This document shows positions 10,835 to 22,800 of a DNA stretch of 64,000 bases, piece after piece. Origin of the DNA: Ophiocordyceps camponoti-saundersi (nom. inval.) (Eukaryota > Ascomycota > Sordariomycetes > Hypocreales > Ophiocordycipitaceae); assembly GCA_003339415.1 (NCBI GenBank), contig PDHQ01000101.1:50957-114956 (forward strand), read 5' to 3'. The first letter of the stretch is position 1, and the number at the start of each line of letters is the position of its first letter. The position numbers were made by a program, and so were the translations under genes. The notes under the pieces are model-generated. The model worked only from the letters and a program-made list of their open reading frames with translations, was not told the DNA's origin and ran no database searches.

Positions 10835-13800
10835 ATGGAGAGCGATGAGAACCATTCCCAGACCAAGGACATGGCCCCGTGTCTGTTCCCAACACTGAAT
10901 TCCGACTCTCCGCAGGACGAGGAGAGTCGATGCGTCGCTGTTGCGCTCTGCTCTGACATCTTGACTGAGAGACATGGCATCAAGCTTCTACAAGCAGCCT
11001 GGGGAATCGTGCTTCGGTCCTACACCGGCGTCGACAGGCCTACCTTCTTGTATCGTCATGACATCGGCTTTTCTCACGACTGGCTTTACGCGACCTTGGA
11101 CTTGACCGAGGATTCGGAAGTTATGATAGCGGCAGAGAATCTGATTACGCGGAAAGCTGATCAGTCGACCGATGATCGATTCAACACGGCTGTAGTTGCT
11201 TACAGCGGTGGACGTGATGCTTCTCAGGCTGAACGGCGCTTTGCCCTAAGCCTTGAAGCTTGCCATACAGGCACCAACTGGACTGTTTCGCTGCAATACA
11301 GAACCTCTGTGCTAAACCAAGGACAAGCCAATGCCATTGGATCGTTACTTACCCACGTCGTGAACCAGATCGTCACGGGGCCCGTTCGTCTAAGCGCCAT
11401 CGACCTCTGCACCGACGACGTCGTCGAGAAGTTGACAGCATGGAACGGAAAAGAGCCACAGACGATTCACCGCTGCATCCACGACTTGGTCCTCGAGAAC
11501 TGCAAGGCTCATCCAGATTCGCCCGCCATCTGCGCCTGGGATGGCGACTTTAGCTATCGAGATGTCGACCATCTGACGGCTGTTCTGTCTGACGAGTTGT
11601 TTTCCAATGGCGTGAGAGCTGAAACCTTTGTTGGAATCTACTCTGACGCTTCGAAATGGACGGTTATCCAGATGCTGGCGGTGTTACGGGCTGGAGGCGC
11701 ATTCACGCTGTTGGACACCTCCCTTCCGGCCTATCGGCTCAGCAATATGTGTAAGATGCTTCAAGTACGGTTGATTCTATCTTCACGAGAGAGACTGGAA
11801 GAAGCATCTGCCTTGAACGCTGCCGTCGTCATTTCAGTGGATCAACATCTCATCACGAGACTCCTCGCCTCTTCATCTACAAGCCAAGGACTATCATCAA
11901 CTCCAGCAAAGCCGGACACTGCCGCTTTCGCAGTCTTCACATCCGGATCGACCGGCACTCCGAAAGGCATCGTCTTCAACCATTACTCCTTTTGCTCTGG
12001 ACAATCGGCTGCCATCACCACCATCGGATACGGCCCCGGGATGAGATGCTTGCAATTTGCTTCGTTTTCTTTCGACGTCTGTGTTCAGGAGCATCTTACG
12101 CCCTTGATGGCTGGAGGCTGCGTCTGTATTCCGTCGCAGGATGCGCGCAAGTCGAAGCTGGATGAGGCTCTGAGGCAGATGAAGGTCAACCTTGTCGTGC
12201 TGACACCAACCGTTGCTCGACTTCTTAGGACGGCAGAGATGGAAAGCGTCAAGAAGATGGTTCTTGTGGGAGAGCGTCTGGTTGAGTCTGATGTTGCGAC
12301 GTGGGCTGGTCGTTTGCAGCTGTTTAATGGATATGGTCCAGCTGAGTGCTGCATCTTCTCGACTCTGCACTCGTTCCGAGACGATCATCGTCATCATCTC
12401 GGGCCGAACATCATAGGCTCTGGAGCCGGTGCCCTTTGCTGGGTCGTTGATCCGTCTGACAGAAACAAGCTTGCACCGATAGGAGCCGTAGGAGAGCTTC
12501 TGATTCAAGGCCCGATAGTTGGGAGAGGTTACGTCGGAGATCGAGACCAGACAAGTTCGCGATTCATCCCGGCTCCTGCTTGGCGATCTCGGTTCCCGGG
12601 AAAGGACAGCGTCATGTACTGTTCTGGGGATCTCGTTCAGTATGTTGGAGACGGCTTGCTTCGGTACATCGGACGCAGAGACTCGCAGGTCAAGGTTCAC
12701 GGCCAACGACTGGAGCTGGGGGAGGTAGAGCGCGGTCTTCTTGACGTGCTGCCCATAGGCTGTCAGGCGCTTGTTTCCGTCATCAGCCCAGCAGACAAGT
12801 CGTCGCCTATCCTCACGGGCTTCATCTTATGCCCTGAAACCATCTACAGACCGCCATGTCTCGACGACATCTTCGCCCATCCGACCCCGGAGTTTCGACG
12901 GTTAGCCGATCGAGTTCAGACACAACTAGCCAACCGACTTTCACCGTACATGATCCCCCCCGCTCTGGTTCCCCTAAAGACCATACCTACAACTCGCACC
13001 GGAAAGTCAGACAGGAGAAGATTAGCAGCTTTGGCGTCCAAGTTCACCAGAAGAGAGCTTTACAGCTTCTCGAGAGATTCCGTTCAAAGACAACTCCCAA
13101 CGAGCGAGAAGGAGAAGCTTCTTCACGAAGCTGTCCAGCAGATTCTGCAGATTCATGATTTTGGCATGGGTGATGACTTCTTTAGCCTTGGCGGAGACTC
13201 GGTCTCTGCTATGAGATTGACTCGACAAGTGCGAGAGAACACGGGACTTGAAATCAGCGTCGAGAACATGTTGAAATGCGTCACACTGTCGGAACTGGCT
13301 TCGACGATGTGCCCAGGCAAAGAGACGGCTGATGATATTCCTCCGTTTTCACTTCTCTCTAACACAGAGTCGTTACAGGAAACTCTGCGTAAAGCCGCCA
13401 GTTGCTGCCGGTTACCGTCCGCGGATGACATCGAGGACATCTATCCCTGCACCGCGTTACAAGAGGGCATCACTGCCTTGTCCATCTCAAGCCCCGAAGC
13501 CAAATACGTCACCTGCTCTACCTACCGACTACCGCGGGTCATCGACGTCGATCGACTCAAGCAGGCTTGGGACGTGGTCATAGCGAGTAACCCGGTTCTA
13601 AGGACGCGTATAGTACAGAGCCCTACCGGTCAGACATTACAGGCGGTGCTTAAAGCAGGTTTCGAATGGGACTCGATCGGGGACCTCGATGACTTGAAGC
13701 GCTTGCGTGCGCAGTGGCGGGTGGAACTAGGAGGGCGACTTCTCAGACTCTCTGTTATACGATCAACGCAGGGCAACTTTCTGTCCGTCTTCATATCGCA

Positions 13801-16800
13801 TGCGCTATATGATGGTTGGTCGCTTCCCGAGGTATTGAAGCAAGTTGAAGAAGCCTACTATGACGGAAACGTCGCGTCGAAGCCGTTCAAATACTTTGTT
13901 CGGCATCTTGCTCAGTCGGACGAGAGCCAAGCCAGGGGTTTCTGGGAGAGGAGCTTGGAGGATTTCTCGGCACAGCCTTTCCCTGGGGCTCCGACTGGTC
14001 AAGTCAAATACCGGCCTGCGGCTGTGCAGACACTGAAACGATCCTTCTCTATCCCCGACACGAGATCTTTGGACTCGGCTCTGTCCAACTCCATCTTGCT
14101 GTCTTGGGCCATGACAGTCTCTCAATACACCGGCTCAGAGGATGTCTGCTTCGGAACGACGCTCTCTGGGAGAAACGCCCCCGTTTCAGGTATCGATTCG
14201 ATTCTCGGTCCCACGATTGCAACGTTCCCTTTGCGGATTCAACTGGATAGATCGCAAACCGTGAAGCAGGCACTATCTTCGCTTCAAGGCTGGATACAGG
14301 AATCCATACCGTTTCAACAACTCGGAACACAGCGGATAGCTTCCATAGGGCCCGAAGCCGCCGCTGCCTGCCAGTTTCAGAACCATCTCGTCGTTCAGCC
14401 ACCGTCTTCCAACGAGACTTCGACAATCTTTACTAACGGAGACACGTGGGAAGTCGTGGACAACTACGTCTTGTCTCTTCAAGTCACGCTGCCAGAACCG
14501 GGGTTTAAAGATCTCCGTCTCGAAGCCACGTACGATGACAAGATCGTTTCTCCGTGGAGGATGAACATGATTGCCGACCAGTTCCGTCACAACGTGCTAC
14601 AAGTTCTCTCAAACTCTGCCAATACGTTTCATGATTTGCAAAGTCTGGATGATGCTGGTCGTAGAGTCATCTTGAGTTGGAATCGCCGGCTTCAAGTTGC
14701 CGTCAACTGCTGCGTTCATGATCTCATCGGCCGAATCTGCCTCGGTCAGTCGGAGAACATGGCAGTCGAGGCTTTCGATGGTAGTTTGACGTACGGACAA
14801 CTGAACGCACAGACAGACAAGTTTGCAGCTCATCTCCAGAGCCTGAAGGTTGGTCCCGGGGCGTACATCATGGTCATGCTGGAGCGTTCCCTCCGGGCAG
14901 TGATCACCATGATAGCCATCATGAAGACTGGCGCCGCATTCGTCATGGTGGACTTGTCGACGCCAAACTCTCGTCTGGAACAGATACGAGACGACACAAA
15001 GCCAGTGCTGGCTATTACTTCTCCCCAGCACGCGGCGAGGGCAGCTGATCTCGGTCTTCAGCCTGTCGATGCTCATCCCAACTCGACAGGTGAGGAGGTA
15101 GAATTCAAGCGGCCCCTGATCTCCCACGAAGACACCGTCTACGCCGTCTTCACTTCAGGCTCGACGGGAAGACCAAAAGGTATTGCCGTTCCGCATCGCG
15201 CTCTGGCCACGGCCGCGACGGTCAGCGGTGACGCCTTCAACCTGAGTAGTTCCAGCCGAGCGCTTCACGCCTCGTCCTATGCCTTTGACGCATCCATCGG
15301 CGAGATCGTCTACACCCTGGTCCAAGGCGGGTGTATCTGCATTCCGTCGGAAACGGACAGTAGAGATTGCCTTGAAGACGTCATCAACCGGTTTCAAGTC
15401 AACTACGCCAGCTTAACGCCATCACTCACTCGTGCCCTGACTCCCTCCAAGATGCCAACTCTGCGAACAATGGTCTTTGGAGGCGAGGCCGTCACCAGAA
15501 CGGATATTGAGATGTGGCCTGAAAGAGTGCAGTTGATCAACGGATACGGCCCGGCTGAATGTACGATCGACGCCACCTTTCAGCACAACGTCAGCCTCGA
15601 CAATCCTTCTAACATTGGATACGGAGCCGCTACGGTGACGTGGATCGTAGAACCCGAAGACCCGACATGCAGCAGGCTGGTTCCCCTCGGAGCCGTGGGC
15701 GAGCTGGTCATCGAAGGTCCCGTGCTGGCAAAGGGCTACCTCAACAACGCGGCGAAGACGGCATCGTCCTTTGTCGATTATCCAGACTGGTTGAGGAGGC
15801 TACGACGAGGAAAGCTTGGCCGGCTTTACCGGACGGGGGACTTGGTTCAGTACAGTTCTACCGGGGACGGATCTCTCCTTTACATCGGACGCAAGGATAA
15901 CCAGGTCAAGTTACGCGGACAGAGACTCGAGCTTGAAGAGGTTGAACAGCACTTGATGGAGGTTCTCCCCTCTGCGACGGCTGTTGTTGCCGAGATCATC
16001 AAGCCATGCGATGCCGGGGCCGCCCCTGCGCTGGCAGCCTTTGTTCTCCTCGACGAGAGCCGAGACGGCGGTGACGAAATACTGGCAGCCGCAGACTCGC
16101 CGATTTGTGCACAGCTCGGTGTTGCTGAAGCCCGTATGATGTCCAGGGTTCCGAGATTCATGGTCCCCAGCCTCTTCTTACCCCTGAACCGAATTCCCAT
16201 GTCCCCTTCTGGCAAGGCGAACCGGAGACTCTTGCGGGAGACTGCCTCTGCCTTGTCGAGGAAGAAACTCAAGGAATACAGTTCCAGTGCCTTGCAGCCA
16301 CGAGCGCCGTTGTCCTTGAAAGAAGAGGTGTTGCAAGGGGGCGTATGTCATGTTCTTCGTCTGCCGGTGAATGAGGTTGGGATGAACAGCAACTTCTTTC
16401 AACTAGGCGGAGACTCCATCTCGGCCATGAAGCTTGCTGGGAAGGTAGTGGATGCTGGATTCTCTCTGTCTGTCGCCAACGTGTTCTCACATCCTACGTT
16501 GGAGAGCCTCGCCAGCAGTCTGGAACAGCAGGTCGACAAGTCCATAGACTCGATTCTGCCCTTTGAGCTGCTACACGAAGCTCAGCGTCATGATATGATT
16601 CGAGAGGCTGCTCAAGAGTGCAGAGTCGACGTCGAGAGGATCCAAGACATCTACCCTTGCACCCCGATGCAAGAAGGACTGCTGTCTCTGACTATGAAGC
16701 AACCGGGTCAGTACGTGGCCGAGCTGGAATTCGATCTCCCCCGACAGGTTGACCTCGACCGCGTCAAGGCTGCATGGAGTGCCGTCTACGATGCCAACTC

Positions 16801-19800
16801 CATCCTACGAACCCGTATCATATCTCCACGCTCCAGTTCCGGCTCTTCTCTTCAAGCGGTGGTCGATGAGCCGCTTGCTTGGGCTTCGACCTTTGATCCG
16901 CTGGTTGTCGAGCACGGAAAGCCACTGCTGAAAGCCATCATCTCGGAACAAGACAACAAGCTGCATATTTGGATACACCATGCGCTGTATGACGGAGTCT
17001 CTCTGCCTTTGCTTTTTGAACAGGCAGAGGCAGCATATCATGGAGCTTCGTTGCCCTTGAAGTCGTTCAACGCCTTCGCCGCTTACATCGACAAGATTGA
17101 CGTGAAAGCAAGCCGACGCTTCTGGGCCAAGGAATTCGAAGACCTGGACACCGTCATGTTCCCGCCAAGACGGCTATCACCACCTGTTCTTCCGGCCAAG
17201 CGGATGTCGACGTCGTGGGACATGTCTGTGCCGGATACACAAGGCCTCGAGTTTACCCTCCCGTCCGTCATCCAGGCAGCCTGCGCCGCCACGATGGGAC
17301 ACTTTGCCAACACCCGGGATGTTGTATACGGCCTTACTCTCACGGGCAGAAACGCTCCAGTTGCTGATATTGGACAACTAGTTGGTCCTACCATCACGAC
17401 AGTTCCATTCCGTGTTCGTCTGAAGTCATCCATGTTGGTGAGAGGATTGCTGTCTAGTGTTCAGGAGAATCTGGTGAGCATCATGCCATATGAGCAGACC
17501 GGTCTGCAGACTATACGATCCTTCAGTCCAGATTGCGCTGTGGCATGCGATTTTCAGTGCACCTTGGTCATCCAACCGTCAGATGAAACAGGGGTAAAGA
17601 ACAACAAGATATTCCAAGAACCAAAGACCAGCAGCAACATGCTATCCTTGTTCTCAAGCTCGCCACTCTCACTCGAGTTCACAATCTCTGCCGACAGACG
17701 ATCTATCCAACTGCTGGCTGACTTTGACGATTCGTGCCTTGACACGACCGACGTCATGAGGTTCTCGCGACACATGGAGAGGGTCATTCAACAGATGATT
17801 CTGTACTCTGACACGCAGATAATCGAGCTCCAAGAAGCAGGACCTCACGATATACTGCAACTAGAACAAACCAACGGTTCCTTCAAGCCCATGGTCGACA
17901 GGCTGGTTCATGACTTGGTTCTGGAGCAATGCCGTCTGAGGCCAACTGCCGAGGCTATATGCTCATTAGAGGTGTCTTGGACGTATGCTGAGATTGAAGA
18001 CGCTAGTTCTCGTCTATCGCAGCATCTCATGAGTATCAGCACGGGTTCGGTCACGGCTATATGCATGGAGAGGTCTCCTTGGTTTATCGTGGCCATCTTG
18101 TCCGTTCTTAAGTCAGGCTCTGCTTGTGCCATGCTCGATGATTTACACGCCGAAGACATGCTTACACAAACGGGCACGACCTTGATACTAGCTTCTCCTG
18201 AAACTCAGAGCATGGTAGAAAGGATCGCCGTCGGCTCCGGCGCCAGGGTCATCGTCATATCTCCAGTCTTACTATTCAGCCTGCCGCCGAGTCCTCCACA
18301 CTCGCCGAAAGCTATTCACAGCTCAGACCCTGCTTTTATCGTTTCTGCTTCGTGCGGTAGCAGCATCTCTGTTACTCACACCGGCATAGCGACCGGCTTA
18401 GCATACCTTTGCCCGTCTCATGGCTTGGACGACGACTCAAGAGTTCTTCACTGCTCCTCGCCTGTGACTCGTTCTGGTCTATTCGAGATTCTGGCTTGTC
18501 TGACAGTTGGGGGCTGTCTGTGCATACCGTCAACTCCTGAAAGGCTCGAGGACTTGATGGAGAGCTGTCGAGTGAACTGGGCAGCCATGGTTTCTTCAAT
18601 GACACATACTGTTGATCCTCAGCTTGTGCCGTCCTTGAAGACATTGGTCATGACGAGCGAGGCAGTCAGATCTTCAGATATCCATCGCTGGGCATCTAGA
18701 AAAGACGTGCGACTCTTCAGCTCGTACGGCCTGGCGAAGTGTCCGATGATCGGTGCAGTCGGACAGATCATTCCAGGAAACTCTTGGAATTTTGGCCTCA
18801 TCGGCCCTTTCGTCAGTGGCATCGGCTGGGTTGTGACCCGTGACGATTCTTCCAAGCTTTGTGCCGTCGGCGCAGTGGGCGAGTTGCTAATCGAAAGCTC
18901 TGTTGATGACGGATTTATGAGGCAAGGAGATGATCGAATGAGCATCTCTAGTCCACCCTGGCTCGCCCGGATTCGCGGTCATAATGGGAGCCGACTCTAT
19001 CGAACTGGAGATCTTGTCCGGTACAGAGACGACATGCACGTTCAATACGTTGGCCGCAGAGACAGAGACTTGAAACTCGGCGGCCATCGTGTCCATATCG
19101 AGGAGATTGAGGCCGTCCTTACGTTACAGATGCCGGTCGACGCGGTCGTCATCGTCGAGCTCGTTGCCTCGTCATCGGCAGCTCGTCCCCGACTCTTCGC
19201 CTTCGTGCTCTTGTCGCGTCGAGAGGAGATGAACGACAGTGAAGAATTATTCACAGAACCGACAAACGAGTTCGTGACCGTTTGCAGCAACTTGAAGCAC
19301 AACGTCAACGAATCTCTTCCACGAGATATGATGCCCGCGGCTTTCATCCCCCTGACGCACGTTCCTCGCACCAGCAGTGGCAAGATTAACCGTCGCTTGC
19401 TACGCGATGAAGCAGCCAAGCTTCGACTGTCAGACTCGGATCATTCGAATCAGCAGCCGTGCCGGACTATGAGTGAAGCGGAGAGCGTAACAGCCGAGCT
19501 GTGGGCAGAGACCTTGGGGCTCCCGAAGGAAGACATATGCGCGATTGACAACTTCTTCCACGTTGGAGGCGACTCTATCATGGCTATGAAGCTCGTTGCT
19601 GCCGCTCGTGGACGAGGCTTGACGATTACCGTGCCCGAGATCTTCGCCCATCCGCGCTTACAAGACATGGCATTGGCCGTGAAGAAGGCGAAGCCCTCTT
19701 GTTCTTCTCATGTGTCTGTGGAACCATTGTCCTTGATCCCCGAGGAAGAACGAGAGTCTCTGTTCCGAGCAGTTGAGAAGCACTGCCATGTTTCGAGGGA

Positions 19801-22800
19801 GAAGATCGAAGACTGCTATCCCTGCACTCCTTTGCAAGAGGCCCTCTTCTCGCAGTCTATGCGCTCCGCCGGCGACTACACTGCGCGTTTTCGATACAAG
19901 GTGGCCACCGGCACTGACCTGTCCCGGTTCAGACTCGCTTGGAACCAAGTAATCAGACATAATCCGACTCTCCGCGCAAGAGTCGTTTCCACTTCGACGA
20001 GGATGTATCAGGTTGTTCTGCTCGAGCAGGTTTCGTGGGAGGTTGTTGAGCTGGGCAACTTTGAACTACTTCCCTCACAGCTTCAGACGGAGGACATACG
20101 TCTTGGTTGTCCTTTGCTTAGACTTCTTCTGAGCCAACCGGGAGAAGGTGATGATGAAGCGGAGTTCTGCCTCGTTATCCACCATGCTCTATACGATGGA
20201 TGGTCGTTACAGCTGCTTCTCAACCAGGTGCAGCAGGCATATGATCAACAGTCATTCACATCCCAGCCTTTCAACCAGTTCATCGACTACATTTCAAAGC
20301 AGGATCAAGAGGCCGTTCGCAGCTATTGGCAGTCCCAGTTATCGGGAGCTGATGGAGTTGTCGTTTTCCCATCCTTGCCGACGAGTGAATACAAGCCGCA
20401 GGCAGACGCAGCCATTCGACAAGAAGTGAAGCTCACGCCTCTTGCGGACGTGACTCGCGCAACCACGCTCGAATTGGCTTGGGCAGTCGTCGTCTCTCAG
20501 TACTGCGACTCGGGAGAAGCTTCGTACGGTCTTGTCCTATCGGGACGAAACGCCGGCGTGGAAGGCATCGAATCCATGACCGGACCAACCATTGCAACCA
20601 TCCCCGTTCTCCTAAAGCTGCAGAAAGACGAGATGGTCATTCGGGGACTTCGCAAGCTACAGGTTCAAAGGGCCGCAGCTTCACCGTTTGAACATTTCGG
20701 TCTTCAGAATATTCGTCGGTTGAGTCGTCAGGCTGAGGCAGCTTGCCAGTTTCAAAGCCTGCTATTGATTCAACAACTCCCTCCGGAGGAACCGTTCAGT
20801 CTGTTTACGCCGGTCGAGGAGAAGGATCATGTTGGGAACTTTAGCTCTCACGCACTGGAGATCACCTGCGAGGTATCTGGAGACGAGTGTGTTGTCGAAT
20901 TCGACTTTGACTCTGGGGTTCTCGATGAGCGGCAGGCAAAGCGGCTTTTGGCTCAGTATGTTCATGCTATTGAGCAGGTTCAGACTCGTTCTGGGGATAG
21001 GATGAGGGACTTGACTCTACTTGCCCCTTCGGTGAGAGAGGAGATACTTGAGTGGAACAAGATGCCTTCATCCTCTACCGACATCTGCTGCGCTTGTCGA
21101 GACCGAACAGACACTGAAGGTCGTCACGCTCACCGTCTCGTCTCGTGGATTGTCGACAGCGAAGACTACAAAGTTCTCTTGCCCATCGGAGCCATCGGTG
21201 ACCTTCTGCTTGAAGGAGACGCTACAGCCTGCCAACAGTTGAAGGAGAAAGCCATGTCCGTGATCAAAGACAACCCGTCTTGGCTGCGTGACTTGCGGCC
21301 AGGCGGGACGCTGTTCAAGACGGGAGACTTGGTTCAGTACAACTCGGACGGCAGCATTCGTCACTGCGGTCGCAAGAAGACACACGCAAAGGTTCGGGGT
21401 CAAAGGGATGACCTTGCTGAGATGGAACATCAAGTTCTCGTCGCGTCTCAGTCAGTCAGCGACGTCATTGCCGAGGTTATCAACTCGAGAGATGAAGAAG
21501 TTGGTCAAGTCTTGGCCATCTTCACCCTCAAAACGGTATTCGAATCAAACGGTATCAAGGAAGGATCATGGCTTCTCCCTCCGACTCAGGAGCATCGCGA
21601 AGAGTCGCAACAGTTGTTCGAACTGCTCAAAGAACGACTTCCAATGCACATGGTCCCGGAAGTCATCATCCCACTTGTCCGTCGACCGCACTCAGTCGAC
21701 GACCGCCAGCAACTCATAGCCGAAGCAGCGGCCCTCACCGGGGAACAAATCAAGCAATATCAACCAAGCCTCTCCTCAGCCAAGAAGCGAGCGCCGAATT
21801 CTGAGACGCAGAAGATTCTCCAGCTTGTCTTCGCCGAGGTGCTGGGTCTCGACTGTGATGACGTCGGTGTAGACGATAGCTTCTTCCGACTTGGAGGAGA
21901 CTCCATCATTGCGATCCGACTTGTTGAGCAGGCTCGGGCAAAGGGCTTTACCTTTCGTGTATCTGACGTGTTTCAAACTCCGAAGCTTTCCGACCTCGCG
22001 CGCCACCTTGCTCAGACTGATTCTGCGTTGGAGAGGAACGGATCGACGGCCTCTTCTGAGCGGTTGCTGTGCCAAGTTGACAAGGGCGATGTGATGAAGA
22101 AGCTGGCGACTGATGGGCTGTCATACCCCGATGAAGATGTTCACGAGATACTGCCGGTTACTCAGGCGGCAGAACGATATCTGTTCCAGACTCCGGAATA
22201 CTGGATCATCAACCTGCGAGGGTCGGTGAAGCTCGAGAGACTTGAGAGGGCGTGTTCTGCCTTGGTAGAACGACATGGGATTCTGCGGACCATCTTCATC
22301 TCACGACAAGACAAGTTTCTTCAACTGGTTCTGAAGCAGATGAAGACGAGCATCAAATATTTCCAAACAGGCAAGACAATTGCGAAATTCGTCGACCATT
22401 ATCGTCACAACGACCTTGTGGAGATTCCAACCCTCGCCACCCCCCTGACCGACTTCTTCTACGTGCAGAGCACCGGTGACAAAGATGCCAATCAGGCTCT
22501 TGTCATCAGATTGAGCCACGCCCAGTTTGACGGCTACTGTCTACCCACTCTCTGGCGGGATCTCACGCATCTGTACGAAGGCATTCCTGTCACGGATGCC
22601 ATACCGTATTCCTTGCACATGCAACAATGGAGTCGAGGCTATACACACGAGGATGGCTTCTCTTTCTGGAGGGAGACGCTGGCAGGATCCTCGATAGCAA
22701 GAATCGACAACGCTACTTTCAGTAACACACCACCTATCTCTCTGGAAGACTCCGAGTTCGTCACCAGCAGTCGAGTCGTGCACATCGGAAAGGCCCTCCC

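Noticed and set aside
11897..12706. Minus-strand frame of 269 codons within the NRPS, and similar antisense frames along the gene
   Set aside because: They are shadows of the strongly supported NRPS frame and have no recognisable domains.
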